This document shows positions 7,733-17,064 of a DNA stretch of 64,000 nucleotides, piece after piece (positions within the stretch are counted from its first letter, which is position 1; each line of letters opens with the position of its first letter). This DNA is from Undibacterium sp. Jales W-56 (GTDB taxonomy: Bacteria; Pseudomonadota; Gammaproteobacteria; Burkholderiales; Burkholderiaceae_D): the NCBI RefSeq assembly GCF_025548535.1, contig NZ_JAJLQW010000005.1, positions 186,001 through 250,000 on the forward strand. Reading direction: 5' to 3'. Both the position numbers and the translations under genes were made by a program. The notes beneath the pieces were generated by a model. It did not search any database. It had not been told where the DNA came from and saw only the letters and a program-made list of their open reading frames with translations.

Positions 7733-9232
7733 TTAATGCTTTAAAGAGCCAGCGATCGGTGTTTTCAGGTAAGGAAACGAATTATCGAAGAAGCTGCTAT
7801 CGAGATACGCGCCATCGGTGAAATCGATACTACCGGCAGGAGCATCGGCCGGTACGCAACCGATACTGAGTTTGCACAGGCGACCCATGACCACACGCAG
7901 GGCGATATCGACCACGTCGTCACCTGGGCGACGGCCGTTAGGGAAACCGGCGCTGTCGCCGCCAATCACACCCAGACGATTTTGCGTCGCGCTGACCGGC
8001 GTTGCCGTATTCAGACGCAGCATTTCGGATGCGACCACATTAGCTGGCTGGTTGACGCCTTTGATACCGGTCAGGAAGGCAGCGACCAGATCGTTACGTG
8101 GGAAATTGGTCGGTGCTTTTACGCCGGCGCTGCCGAACAGGACTTCTACCAGAGCAGGCAGAGTCGGGTTGGTTACATAGGTCAGGAACTGGCCATCGCC
8201 GCTTGGCTTGCTGTGGTTGAACTGATCTTTGTCCTTCAGGCCGATAACGACTTCATTCACCAGCGGCATGCCTAAACGCGATACCTGGGTCCATGCGCCG
8301 CCCTCTTTCGATGTTTTGCTGCTATTCGGCGTCGGGTTGATGAGGCGGCCTTGACGCAGGCTGGCTGTGGTCCAGCCGCCGATCACGGTTTCGCTGCCGG
8401 CGGTCAGGCAGGCGGTCGGCACTTCCATTTCGATAGAAGTCACGTTTTTATCCGCCAGATCATCATGTCCTGCTTTTTCTGCGTTAGGGTCAAATGCGGT
8501 GGCTGGCGCTTTGATATTGATCAAGTCAAAGGTTTCGCCGAGGTTCACCACAAACGGATCCTTACGCTGTCCAACGAATACTTTACCCGGCGTAGCGCAG
8601 CCTGGGATATTGACGCTGAATACATGCTTGGCGGCATAACCGGCGTAATCAGGAATCGATTTGTTACCGATGTTATCTACTGGCTTATCAAACACAGTCG
8701 CGCCGCCGTTGGCGTTGGTGACGGCCTGGCTTTTGCCGCTACGGCGATCGCCCGTGACCATGGTGATGGTATAGGTTTCACGTACATTCAGGCCGGCCGG
8801 ATTGACGCCATCAATCGCGCCTCCGTTGATCACCAGCGGAATGGATACCTGTTTGCCGCCGACAGTAAATTGCGCATCTTTATTGGTATTGCTGAAACGA
8901 AATTGGAAGGTCAGATGCTCTTTGCCATCACCGACGTTGTCAATATGGATTTCATACAGAGCATCTGGATCCATGGAATAATAGTTGGGACCGCCGTAGG
9001 CTTCTTGTAAAGGGGCGTAGTTCGCAATCAAGGTAGTGAAAGCTGAACGATTGGCTTCATAGCTGCGGAACATATAAAAGTCGGTACCGTCGACTTTAGG
9101 ATGACGCGTAATGAACGGTGCTTCTCTGTGACTGGAGGCTTGTGCAGGCACGCTGGTGATGCCGCTCAAACTCCCCGCCGCAAGCAGGGATAGTAGGATC
9201 TTATTGCTAAACTTCGATGTTATCTGTCTCAT
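7733..9232 (-). CDS. DUF4331 family exported protein
   Basis: A 499-residue secreted protein of the DUF4331 family. The signal peptide ends near VPAQASSHREAPF, and the SSHREAP...DGTDFYMFRS start of the mature protein is the family hallmark. Further family-type segments are NYYSMDPDALYEIHIDN and GMPLVNEVVIGL. Start at the ATG at 9232, six bases after AGGAG; an in-frame TTG two codons upstream is less likely. First gene of a run of exported proteins ending with the EF-hand HupE-like protein. Biochemical role unknown; the family is often associated with cell-surface or metal/stress loci. Confidence 0.9.
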   Translation of the reverse strand: MRQITSKFSNKILLSLLAAGSLSGITSVPAQASSHREAPFITRHPKVDGTDFYMFRSYEANRSAFTTLIANYAPLQEAYGGPNYYSMDPDALYEIHIDNVGDGKEHLTFQFRFSNTNKDAQFTVGGKQVSIPLVINGGAIDGVNPAGLNVRETYTITMVTGDRRSGKSQAVTNANGGATVFDKPVDNIGNKSIPDYAGYAAKHVFSVNIPGCATPGKVFVGQRKDPFVVNLGETFDLINIKAPATAFDPNAEKAGHDDLADKNVTSIEMEVPTACLTAGSETVIGGWTTASLRQGRLINPTPNSSKTSKEGGAWTQVSRLGMPLVNEVVIGLKDKDQFNHSKPSGDGQFLTYVTNPTLPALVEVLFGSAGVKAPTNFPRNDLVAAFLTGIKGVNQPANVVASEMLRLNTATPVSATQNRLGVIGGDSAGFPNGRRPGDDVVDIALRVVMGRLCKLSIGCVPADAPAGSIDFTDGAYLDSSFFDNSFPYLKTPIAGSLKH

Positions 9233-9238
9233 GGCCAA

Positions 9239-9718
9239 CTCCTAAAGTTGAGGGAAAACGGCTATCACTACCTTTTTAGTGGAGTCCGTATAGGTAATAC
9301 GCAGGGGATGTCGCTTCGGATTCAAGCTTGTAAAAATAAAAGCATGCTGAAAGACGGCGCATGATGACAAATTGAATCGAGCAGATGCAGGTTGTCTTGA
9401 AATGCCGGTTCGGTCCGTACGTTGTCAAACATATATCCAGTCTATGTTTGAGATGATTTTATGTGCCGGCATGAGCGCGATTGATTTTTCCAGGGAGATC
9501 CAGCGCGAAGCCGATTCCAAAGGTGACCGCATGAAGGTAATGCTGAGTAGAAATTTTTACCGTATCAATCTTGTTGACAGCCGTTTTGGCAGCCAGATTC
9601 CGGGGGAGTTTGCCTCCTGCTTATCCTGGCTATACGGTGAGCTGACCGGCAGGTGCCGATTGGGCTGCGATTTCGCGCTTGCGTTGCCGGCTGTCGCCGG
9701 GACTGGTCGAAAATTTGT
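9239..9718. other. Gene-poor stretch upstream of DUF4331
   Basis: About 480 bases without a convincing gene. It must contain the DUF4331 promoter and the ribosome binding site AGGAG (9239-9243 on the minus strand). A 123-codon plus-strand frame begins at a TTG and runs into the 3' end of the neighbouring hypothetical; it has no recognisable domain. Confidence 0.4.
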
Positions 9719-10048
9719 TCAGCTTAACTGGCTATCGTCGTAGGCATAAGTAACTATCCGCTGATAAATTTCTTCGCGATCTTCTGGGGTGGCGTGTAAC
9801 AGGCGGGCCACTGCCCTGCTTGGAACTTTAAAATATTTACGGCGATTTTTACGCATATCTTGAGTGCGCCAGCCTTTTAAGGTCAGCCACTCCCATTGCT
9901 CCGGTTCCAGGGTCATGCGCAACTGGATTTTCAAACGATTGAGCACGATGGTGCTGCCGAAAGTCGGCATGCCTCCCGCTGGGGGTAGTGCACGTTCCTG
10001 GCGGATATTGAGCAAGGATCGGATCTCGTTTTTGACGATATTCAGCAT
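9719..10048 (-). CDS. Hypothetical protein, 109 aa
   Basis: Not recognised. A 109-residue soluble basic protein starting MLNIVKNEIRSLLNIRQ, with a central EPEQWEWLTLKGWR segment and a C-terminal PSRAVARLLHATPEDREEI helix region. No signal peptide or membrane segment. Composition is protein-like, and it stands alone between the DUF4331 and MoeB-like genes. It could be a small DNA- or nucleotide-associated protein, but nothing in the sequence proves this. Confidence 0.55.
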   Translation of the reverse strand: MLNIVKNEIRSLLNIRQERALPPAGGMPTFGSTIVLNRLKIQLRMTLEPEQWEWLTLKGWRTQDMRKNRRKYFKVPSRAVARLLHATPEDREEIYQRIVTYAYDDSQLS

Positions 10049-10225
10049 GGGGGAATTGGCTAGTTTGGGCAGTGATTGGTCGTCATCAAGCTATGACAGG
10101 CACTAGCAAAATATTAATTGTCTAAAAGCAAATAATAACAGGTGCAAACCTTGAGTGCAAATACTGCTGCCAGTGTCTGCTGATCTACTGTTTTCAATGG
10201 CTTTCCGGCGATAGCAATCACTACA

Positions 10226-10984
10226 TCAGACCAGATGGCGTTGCGCGCAGACTGGGCATACAGGATTGCGTGCAATGCGGATCTGGGTCCATTCCATGTT
10301 CTGCGCATCCAGCAGCAGCAAACGCCCGGTCAGCGGCTGTCCAATCCCCATGATGACCTTCAGCGCCTCGGCTGCTTGCATGCTGCCTATGATGCCGACC
10401 AGCGGTGCGAATACGCCCATGGTCGAGCACAAGACTTCTTCCAACTCCTGATCGGGCGGGAACAGGCATGCGTAGCAAGGCGATGCGGCATCGCGCGGAT
10501 CGAACACACTGATCTGGCCGTCAAAGCGAATTGCTGCACCGGAAATCAGCGGCACCGCAAATTCCACACAGACTTGATTGACGGCATGACGGGTGCCGAA
10601 GTTGTCGCAGCAATCGAGCACGATGCTGGCTGCCTGGACCAATTCGCGCAGACGCGCATCGCCGGCTTTTTCTTGCAGCGCGACGATCTTGATCTCGGGA
10701 TTGATTTCTTGCAGGGCTTGCCTGGCAGAGCTGACTTTGGAATGACCGATGCGCGCCGTGTTATGCACGATCTGGCGTTGCAGGTTAGTCAGGTCTACCG
10801 TGTCGTGATCGACCAGTGTGATGGTGCCGACGCCGGCACTCGCCAGATACAAGGCCGCGGGCGAGCCGAGACCGCCGGCACCGATGATCAGCGCATGCGC
10901 CGACTGGATTTTCTCTTGCCCTTCGATACCGATCTGATCGAGCAGGATATGCCGCGAGTAGCGTAATAGCTGTTGGTCGTCCAT
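10226..10984 (-). CDS. moeB: MoeB/ThiF-type adenylyltransferase
   Basis: A 252-residue E1-like enzyme that adenylates the C-terminal glycine of a ubiquitin-fold sulfur carrier (MoaD or ThiS). Residues 32-43 hold the ATP loop IIGAGGLGSPAA, followed by LVDHDTVDLTNLQRQ and the DCCDNF motif. Zinc cysteine pairs C170/C173 (CYAC) and C243/C246 (CPVC) are intact. Start at MDDQQLLRYSRHI, matching family N-termini; a longer in-frame start adds an unrelated tail. MoeB versus ThiF versus a HesA-type paralogue cannot be settled without a tree. Confidence 0.9.
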   Translation of the reverse strand: MDDQQLLRYSRHILLDQIGIEGQEKIQSAHALIIGAGGLGSPAALYLASAGVGTITLVDHDTVDLTNLQRQIVHNTARIGHSKVSSARQALQEINPEIKIVALQEKAGDARLRELVQAASIVLDCCDNFGTRHAVNQVCVEFAVPLISGAAIRFDGQISVFDPRDAASPCYACLFPPDQELEEVLCSTMGVFAPLVGIIGSMQAAEALKVIMGIGQPLTGRLLLLDAQNMEWTQIRIARNPVCPVCAQRHLV

Positions 10985-11109
10985 GTGAGACTCTCTGGCT
11001 TGGAGTGTGTGCTTGCGTGTATTGTAAGCGTAATCAGAACGCAATGAAGGCGTAAAAAAAGACCGCATCTGGTGCGGCCTTTCTGTCAACCTTTCAAACT
11101 GAAACGGAT

Positions 11110-12630
11110 TTATTTTTTCTTGCTGTCCGATTTGCCGTCAGCCTTGGGATCCGGCTTAGGGTCTGGCTTACTATCTGGCTTAGCATCTGACTTAGTATCT
11201 GATTTGGCATCAGCGCTGCTCTTCGTTTCTTCTTTGATGTCGGCTTTGGCGACTTTGACTGGCAAGCCTTTCAAATGATTCAAGGCCTGCGCTAACTGGA
11301 AGTCGTCTTTGCTGCCGTATTCCAGCGGCTTGCTTTTCTTCGCCATGGCAAGCAGACGTTGTTCCTCTTCGAGTTCGTCGACTTTGCCTTTGTTGGCTTG
11401 CTCGGTTTCTTTGTCATTGGTCAGGTGTTTTTGCAAATCGGCTTCACGGGTGCGCAGGCTATTGAAGCCGTCGCCGTCCGCTGTTTCTTCCACATTCAGA
11501 TCGGGCACGATGCCTTTGGCCTGGATGGAGCGGCCGTTCGGCGTGTAATAGCGCGCCGTGGTCAGTTTGACGGCGGTATCGGCAGAGAGCTGGCGTATGG
11601 TCTGGACCGAACCCTTACCGAAACTCTGGGTGCCGATGATCGTGGCACGTTTGTAGTCTTGCAGAGCACCGGCTACGATCTCGGATGCCGAGGCCGAGCC
11701 GGTATTGATCAGGACTACCATGGGCACATTCTTGACGGCTTCCGGCAATTTACTGAGCGGGTCGCCGACCGCACGGTTCGCATAATTCTCGCGCTTGGCG
11801 TAATAAGTCGCTTTGGAATCCGGCAGTTGACCATTGGTCGATACCACCACCACATCTTTTGGCAAGAAGGCGGCTGACACGCCGATCGCACCTGGCAAAA
11901 CACCGCCCGGATCATTCCGTAAATCTAATACCAGGCCTTTGATGTTGGGATCCTGCGCATACAGGGTCTGGATTTTTTTTGCCATATCCTCGACCGTCGG
12001 TTCCTGGAACTGGGCAATCCGCAGCCAGGCATAACCGGGTTCGATCAGCTTGGCTTTGACGCTTTGCTGCTTGATCAATTCGCGGGTGATCGTGACGACG
12101 ATAGGCTTGTCTTCGGTTTTACGCGCCAGCGTCAAGGTGATCTTGGTATTCGGTTCGCCGCGCATTTTTTTAACCGCTTCGTCCAGTGACAGGCCTTTGA
12201 CCGGTTGCGAATCCAGACGGGTAATCAGGTCACCGGCTTTGACGCCGGCGCGATACGCCGGAGAGTCTTCGATCGGCGCAATGATTTTGACATAGCCGTC
12301 TTCCATACCGACTTCGATACCGAGGCCGACAAACTTGCCCTGGGTACCTTCGCGCAATTCTGCGTAGGCTTTTTTATCGAGATAGGCTGAGTGCGGGTCC
12401 AGTGACGCCACCATGCCGGTGATGGCTTCGGTCAGCAGTTTGTTGTCTTCGACAGGTTCGACATAATCGGATTTGATCAGGCCGAACACATCGGCCAACT
12501 GACGCAGTTCTTCAACCGGCAAAGGCGTGCCGGCGCTTTTTTGTGCTAATGCAGAGAACTGTATGGACGCAGCGACGCCGGCGACCATGCCCAAACTGAT
12601 TAAACCGAAATTCTTAATTTTGCTGCCCAT
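11110..12630 (-). CDS. Carboxy-terminal processing protease, S41 family
   Basis: A 506-residue periplasmic S41 peptidase: N-terminal signal/anchor (residues 1-29), a PDZ domain (about 95-180, GKFVGLGIEVG), then the protease domain. Catalytic pair S314 (GSASASE) and K339 (SFGKGS), spaced 25 residues as in the family. The C-terminus has a low-complexity tail of repeated K-S-D / K-P-D units ending DSKKK. It forms a run with envC and gpmA, an order common in betaproteobacteria, and together with EnvC suggests cell-envelope remodelling. 17 bp separate it from envC. Confidence 0.95.
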   Translation of the reverse strand: MGSKIKNFGLISLGMVAGVAASIQFSALAQKSAGTPLPVEELRQLADVFGLIKSDYVEPVEDNKLLTEAITGMVASLDPHSAYLDKKAYAELREGTQGKFVGLGIEVGMEDGYVKIIAPIEDSPAYRAGVKAGDLITRLDSQPVKGLSLDEAVKKMRGEPNTKITLTLARKTEDKPIVVTITRELIKQQSVKAKLIEPGYAWLRIAQFQEPTVEDMAKKIQTLYAQDPNIKGLVLDLRNDPGGVLPGAIGVSAAFLPKDVVVVSTNGQLPDSKATYYAKRENYANRAVGDPLSKLPEAVKNVPMVVLINTGSASASEIVAGALQDYKRATIIGTQSFGKGSVQTIRQLSADTAVKLTTARYYTPNGRSIQAKGIVPDLNVEETADGDGFNSLRTREADLQKHLTNDKETEQANKGKVDELEEEQRLLAMAKKSKPLEYGSKDDFQLAQALNHLKGLPVKVAKADIKEETKSSADAKSDTKSDAKPDSKPDPKPDPKADGKSDSKKK

Positions 12631-12647
12631 ATTTTATAACTCACATC

Positions 12648-14087
12648 TCACTTGATTGTTACCCAGGTTAGTGGGTCGAATACGCGCTCTTGGTATCTGA
12701 GCTCAAAGTATAAACCCGATTCTTCATTACCGCCGCTATTGCCGGCGCTGGCGATCGTGTCGCCGGCTTTGACGAGATCGCCGACATGCTTGAAAACCGA
12801 TTGATTATTGCCATAAAGGCTCCAGTAACGGCTGCCGTGATCGACGATGATCATATTGCCGAAGCCGCGCAGCCATTCGGCAAAAATCACCCGGCCTGCG
12901 GCAATCGCCTTGATTTCAGCACCTTCAGTGGTCTTGATAAAAAGACCTTTCCAGCTGGGACCATCGCCGCGTTTGCTGCCGAATCTGGCGATCAACTCGC
13001 CTTTGACGGGCAGCCGTAACTGGCCTTTGAGCTTGCTGAATTCGCCCTCGAAATGACTGGGTACTGGAGTTTGTTCATTTTTTGCCAAGGACTTTGACGG
13101 GGCTTCATCGGCATCAATCGCGTTGGGGTTGGTGATTTTGCCCGCTTTTTTAGCTTGATTCGCCAGCGTCTTGTCCTTCGCCGCTTTGTCCCGCTGTTCT
13201 TTTTCTAAAGCGAGTTTTTCCTGGCGTTGTTTTTCGAGTTGAGCCGCGCGCGCCTGTTCTGCCTTGATTTGCTCTTCGATGAGTTTGTTCAGGCGCGACA
13301 CCAGATTGCCAAGTCGCTGCTCATCTTTTTGCAGGCTGTCGGCTTCTTTTCTTTGCGCATGCAGTTTGTCGGCCAGTTGGGCGAGCAGGGCGCTGCGTTT
13401 TTTCTTCTCCGATTCGAGCGCATTTTTGTGCGTGAGTTCTTCTTGCGCAATCTCATCTAATTCGTCTTTGGCTTCTTGCTCGTCCCCGGCATTTTTTTCG
13501 ACTGCCGCCAGACTGACGCGCAAGCTTTCTATCATTTTGGCCTGGGTTTGCGAGACATAGCCCATGTACTGCAAGTCGCGATTGATGCGATTCGGATTGT
13601 CGCCGGACAGTAATAATTTGATGCGGTCACTGTCGCCGCGCATGTATTGATGGCGCAGAAAATCGGATAACTGCTTCTTTTGCTGCTCGACTTTAGCGCT
13701 GAGCCGCTTTTGCTCATCGAGCAGTTTTTGTAAGCGTGCTTCGGTTTCGCTTTGCTCGATTTTCAGATCGCGTAAGGAGCGATTCGTTTCTGAAATCGCC
13801 TGCTCGGAGACTGCCAGCGCATCGCTGGCTTTGTCTTTGGCCGTCTCTGTTTTATTGATGTCGTTCTTGAGCGCTTTCAGTTTTTGCTGAAGCTCGGCGC
13901 GCTGCGCTTCGGCCTGATTTTTTTGCGTGGCGCGCGCGCTATTGGCGGCCTGCGCCGCCTGCGCCGCGATCGCGCTGATCAATACAGCGCAAGCCGCAGA
14001 GCAGAAAATCGCACGCAGCAATGAGTTTGCGCGCGACTCCTTGCCCTGGCCGCTCGGCTGAAATGTGACCACTACGGCTTTGTGCAT
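12648..14087 (-). CDS. envC: EnvC-type murein hydrolase activator (LytM-like)
   Basis: A 479-residue periplasmic protein: signal peptide, long coiled coil (about residues 50-320, rich in K/E/Q heptads), then a LytM/M23 domain from about residue 350. The M23 metal ligands are degenerate (SWKGLFIK in place of HxGxD, LYFELRY in place of HxHFE), as in EnvC, which activates amidases rather than cutting peptidoglycan. Start at the ATG 8 bp after the gpmA stop; an in-frame TTG one codon upstream is less likely. Works in septal peptidoglycan splitting by family knowledge. Confidence 0.9.
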   Translation of the reverse strand: MHKAVVVTFQPSGQGKESRANSLLRAIFCSAACAVLISAIAAQAAQAANSARATQKNQAEAQRAELQQKLKALKNDINKTETAKDKASDALAVSEQAISETNRSLRDLKIEQSETEARLQKLLDEQKRLSAKVEQQKKQLSDFLRHQYMRGDSDRIKLLLSGDNPNRINRDLQYMGYVSQTQAKMIESLRVSLAAVEKNAGDEQEAKDELDEIAQEELTHKNALESEKKKRSALLAQLADKLHAQRKEADSLQKDEQRLGNLVSRLNKLIEEQIKAEQARAAQLEKQRQEKLALEKEQRDKAAKDKTLANQAKKAGKITNPNAIDADEAPSKSLAKNEQTPVPSHFEGEFSKLKGQLRLPVKGELIARFGSKRGDGPSWKGLFIKTTEGAEIKAIAAGRVIFAEWLRGFGNMIIVDHGSRYWSLYGNNQSVFKHVGDLVKAGDTIASAGNSGGNEESGLYFELRYQERVFDPLTWVTIK

Positions 14088-14095
14088 CAAGATAC

Positions 14096-14842
14096 TTATT
14101 TGGCTTTCCCTTGGCTGGCCACTGCCTGCAATGCCGCTTCAATGGCGGATTGATCGCCGAGGTAGTAATGCTTGATGGGTTTCAAATCGGCGTCTAGTTC
14201 ATACACTAAAGGCTGGCCGTTAGGTATGTTCAGGCTCACGATATCAGCGTCGCTGATGCCGTCCAACATTTTAATCAGGGCCCGCAGACTATTGCCGTGA
14301 GCGCTGATGATGATGCGTTTGCCGGAACGGATCGCTGGCGCAATCGTGTCTTCCCAGGCTGGCATGACGCGCTCTACAGTGTCTTTCAGGCATTCGGTCA
14401 AAGGAATTTGCGAGCGGGACAGACTCGCATAGCGTGGATCATTGAAGGACGCGCGCGGGTCGTTTTCTGCCAGCGCATTGGGAGGCGTATCGTAGCTGCG
14501 ACGCCATACCAGCACTTGCTCATCGCCATACTGGGCAGCGGTTTCCGCTTTATTCAAGCCTTGCAATGCGCCGTAGTGACGCTCATTCAGACGCCAATCA
14601 TGAACCACCGGCAGCCACATCAAATCCATTTCATCCAGCGTGCCCCACAGCGTGCGGATCGCACGTTTTAATACGGACGTGAATGCCAGATCAAAAGTGA
14701 AGCCTGCTTCTTTCAGGACCTGGCCGGCCTGGCGCGCTTCTGCGACGCCTTTGTCGGTCAGGTCGACATCGGTCCAGCCGGTGAAGCGGTTATCAAGATT
14801 CCAGGTGGATTCGCCGTGGCGCATCAAAACGATTTTGTACAT
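14096..14842 (-). CDS. gpmA: 2,3-bisphosphoglycerate-dependent phosphoglycerate mutase
   Basis: A 248-residue glycolytic enzyme interconverting 3- and 2-phosphoglycerate. [10 protein letters not shown] carries the phospho-accepting His9; [23 protein letters not shown] and [11 protein letters not shown] supply the remaining active-site residues. Full length for the dPGM family. Divergently transcribed from the rhodanese gene with a 136-bp intergenic promoter region. Confidence 0.97.
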   Translation of the reverse strand: MYKIVLMRHGESTWNLDNRFTGWTDVDLTDKGVAEARQAGQVLKEAGFTFDLAFTSVLKRAIRTLWGTLDEMDLMWLPVVHDWRLNERHYGALQGLNKAETAAQYGDEQVLVWRRSYDTPPNALAENDPRASFNDPRYASLSRSQIPLTECLKDTVERVMPAWEDTIAPAIRSGKRIIISAHGNSLRALIKMLDGISDADIVSLNIPNGQPLVYELDADLKPIKHYYLGDQSAIEAALQAVASQGKAK

Positions 14843-14978
14843 GATTTACGTGAAATTGTTGAGAATTTGAGAGAGTCAGTCGCTATTGCAGCATCTATTT
14901 TATAATGGCGGCGTTCGTTACAGAGACTTTACTGCCACTTATTACCGTTTATAACAATTAACTCACCATTGGAACACT

Positions 14979-15392
14979 GTGAAATTCTTTATTGATAACA
15001 TCTGGATTATTGGCCTTGCCCTGATTTCTGGCGGTGCTTTGCTGTTCCCTGCGCTGCAAAGACGTGGCGCCAAGGTCTCGCAATTGCAGGCCACTCAATT
15101 GATCAATCAAGGCAAGACCGTCGTGCTGGATGTGCGTGACGCTGCAGAATTTGCGACCGGCCATTTGCAAAACGCAAAAAATATTCCTTTAGCTGAATTG
15201 CCAACGCGCCTGAAAGAACTGGAAAAATCGAAAAACGCTACCATCATCACCGTATGCGAACGTGGTATCCGTTCTGCTACTGCCGCGGGTATCTTGAACA
15301 AGGCGGGTTTTGAGCAGGTAGTCAGTCTGGAAGGCGGCGTTGCGGCCTGGAAGTCGCAAGGCCTGCCTACAGTGAAGCAATCAGTCAAGTAA
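14979..15392 (+). CDS. Membrane-anchored rhodanese-like protein
   Basis: A 137-residue protein with one N-terminal membrane segment (NIWIIGLALISGGALLF) and a single rhodanese domain. The active-site loop is C93-E-R-G-I-R-S, with the DVRDAAEFATGHL and GGVAAWK motifs. Likely sulfur transfer at the membrane face; acceptor unknown. First of a run with grxC, so a redox/sulfur role is plausible. Confidence 0.92.
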   Translation: MKFFIDNIWIIGLALISGGALLFPALQRRGAKVSQLQATQLINQGKTVVLDVRDAAEFATGHLQNAKNIPLAELPTRLKELEKSKNATIITVCERGIRSATAAGILNKAGFEQVVSLEGGVAAWKSQGLPTVKQSVK

Positions 15393-15431
15393 TTCAGTAA
15401 GATCCAGTAATAATCAGCGCAGGAGAACAGC

Positions 15432-15695
15432 ATGACAGCGCATGTCGTAATGTATAGCACCGCAGTTTGTCCGTATTGCACCATGGCAGAACGCCTGTTG
15501 AAATCCAAGGGTGTCGAGGAAATTGAAAAAATTCGCGTCGATCTGGATCCGGTGGTGCGTGAAAATATGATGCAAAAGACGGGTCGTCGTACCGTGCCGC
15601 AAATTTATATCGGTGACACCCATGTCGGCGGTTTCGATGATTTGTCGGCGCTGGACCGGGCCGGCAAACTCGCTGCCTTGCTCAATCCAGCGTAA
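15432..15695 (+). CDS. grxC: Glutaredoxin 3
   Basis: An 87-residue dithiol glutaredoxin with C13-P-Y-C16, TVPQIYI (cis-Pro loop) and GGFDDL (glutathione-binding). Reduces disulfides with glutathione. Ribosome binding site AGGAG precedes the ATG. Followed by a strong terminator. Confidence 0.97.
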   Translation: MTAHVVMYSTAVCPYCTMAERLLKSKGVEEIEKIRVDLDPVVRENMMQKTGRRTVPQIYIGDTHVGGFDDLSALDRAGKLAALLNPA

Positions 15696-15736
15696 GTCAC
15701 AGCCCTTAAACCCGGTTTACTTGCCGGAAATCAAAT

Positions 15737-15781
15737 AAAATCAGCAAAAATCCCATTAATTTGAGGATTTTTGCTGATTTT
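15737..15781 (+). terminator. Strong hairpin after grxC
   Basis: A perfect 17-bp stem: AAAATCAGCAAAAATCC pairs with GGATTTTTGCTGATTTT across an 11-base loop. A-rich on one side and T-rich on the other, so it could act on either strand. Confidence 0.85.
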
Positions 15782-15892
15782 GTCTTTCACTTGATAGAAT
15801 AATGCGCCGTGATCTTGAAATGGCTGAAAACAGCCACATCTTGCCATCTCGCTGTTCATTATTAATCTTTTAGAATTTTTAGAAAGTCTCAC

Positions 15893-16384
15893 ATGTCTGA
15901 CGAAAATCTGCAGCCCGTATTTCAAATTCAACGCGTTTATCTGAAAGATTTGTCGCTTGAACAGCCAAACTCTCCAGCGATTTTTCTGGAACAAGAAGCC
16001 CCGACGATCGAAGTCGCACTGGACGTTACCGCCGAGCCGCTGGCTGACGGTATTGTCGAATCCACAGTGACCGTGACCGTGACTGCCAAAGTCAAAGACA
16101 AAGTTGCTTTCCTGGTTGAAGGCAAACAAGCCGGCATCTTCGAAGCACGCAATATCCCCGCAGATCAATTGGACCCTTTGCTCGGTATCGGCTGCCCAAA
16201 TATCATCTACCCTTACCTGCGTTCCAATATCGCCGATCTGATTTCCCGTGCCGGTTTCCCGCCTGTGCATTTGTCAGAAATCAATTTCGAAGCCTTCTAC
16301 CAGCAACGTCTGCAGGCTTTGGCTGAACAACAAGCCAAATTGGCAGCGGATGCCGGTACTGAAGCGCCGGCAACCACGCACTAA
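15893..16384 (+). CDS. secB: Protein-export chaperone SecB
   Basis: A 163-residue SecB. Typical segments are [35 protein letters not shown], [18 protein letters not shown] and [16 protein letters not shown]. Cytosolic homotetramer that keeps preproteins unfolded and hands them to SecA. Preceded by its own leader after the grxC terminator. Confidence 0.97.
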   Translation: MSDENLQPVFQIQRVYLKDLSLEQPNSPAIFLEQEAPTIEVALDVTAEPLADGIVESTVTVTVTAKVKDKVAFLVEGKQAGIFEARNIPADQLDPLLGIGCPNIIYPYLRSNIADLISRAGFPPVHLSEINFEAFYQQRLQALAEQQAKLAADAGTEAPATTH

Positions 16385-16447
16385 TTGTCGTTCTTGACGA
16401 TGTCCTGGCCGGCTTGTCTGCCAGCCGGGACTTAAGTGGAAACTACT

Positions 16448-16894
16448 ATGCGTCGTTCTCTGGTTTTATCTGTCGTACTTGGCATCGCCTCCTGGTCCGG
16501 CCTGGCTCAGGCTCTGGACTTCAAGTCGATCGGCGCTTCGGCCGTCATTTTGTATGACGCACCGTCTGCCAAGGGGGGCAAGGTGTATGTTGCGCCGCGC
16601 GGGATGCCGGTCGAAGTGATTCTGACTTATGGCACCTGGAGTAAAGTGCGCGACATGGGCGGCGATCTGAGCTGGGTCGAGTCCAAGGAACTGGTGGCGC
16701 GCCGGAATGTCGTAGTGCGTGTGGCAAATGCCAAAATACGTGCCGCGGCCGACGAGTCGTCGGCGCTGGTTTTCAGCGCCGATAAAAATGTGTTGCTGGA
16801 GATGGCTGAGCCGGTCAATGCCGGCTGGATCAAGGTCAAGCATCGCGATGGCCAGATCGGTTATGTCAAAGTGACTGAAGTCTGGGGTGTGTAA
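16448..16894 (+). CDS. Exported SH3-domain protein
   Basis: A 148-residue exported protein with signal peptide (cleavage near LAQA-LDF) and two bacterial SH3-type modules, around residues 25-80 and 85-148 (ILYDAPSAKGGKVYV and RAAADESSALVF, with a GWIKVKHRDGQIGYVK end). Such proteins usually bind cell wall. Start at MRRSLVL; a GTG four codons earlier lacks a better ribosome binding site. Lies between secB and gpsA, as is common in Burkholderiales. Confidence 0.85.
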   Translation: MRRSLVLSVVLGIASWSGLAQALDFKSIGASAVILYDAPSAKGGKVYVAPRGMPVEVILTYGTWSKVRDMGGDLSWVESKELVARRNVVVRVANAKIRAAADESSALVFSADKNVLLEMAEPVNAGWIKVKHRDGQIGYVKVTEVWGV

Positions 16895-16952
16895 GCCGCA
16901 AAACTCACAAGGCGAACCGGGCATCCCTTGCGCAGAGTAGAGTGTATGCCAG

Positions 16953-16980
16953 AAAAAAGGACAGGAAGCTGTCCTTTTTT
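16953..16980 (+). terminator. Rho-independent terminator after the SH3 gene
   Basis: AAAAAAGGACAG pairs with CTGTCCTTTTTT across a GAAG tetraloop; the distal arm forms the T-run. Confidence 0.9.
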
Positions 16981-16982
16981 CA

Positions 16983-17064
16983 TATACTCCCCATTATATT
17001 GAAATAAATCGCCTCTATCCGCAAGTGTTTATTAACGCATTAAAAAATACTCTATGGAGTATCT
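16983..17064 (+). repeat. Family B ~82-bp repeat, copy 1
   Basis: AT-rich repeat beginning ATACTCCCCATTATATTG and ending TATGGAGTAT. It shares ATACTCCCC, the ATCCGC block and the GCATTAAAA block with copies at 28996-29077 (opposite strand) and 38163-38245. Located between the SH3 terminator and gpsA, so it may also hold the gpsA promoter. Confidence 0.6.

Noticed and set aside
8351-9010. 219-codon plus-strand frame opposite DUF4331
   Set aside because: Shadow of the DUF4331 gene; no domain or ribosome binding site.
9372-9743. 123-codon plus-strand frame in the gap before the hypothetical protein gene
   Set aside because: Begins at TTG, no ribosome binding site, no family resemblance, and overlaps the neighbouring gene's end.
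10235-10966. 243-codon plus-strand frame opposite the MoeB-like gene
   Set aside because: Shadow frame; MoeB motifs are on the minus strand.
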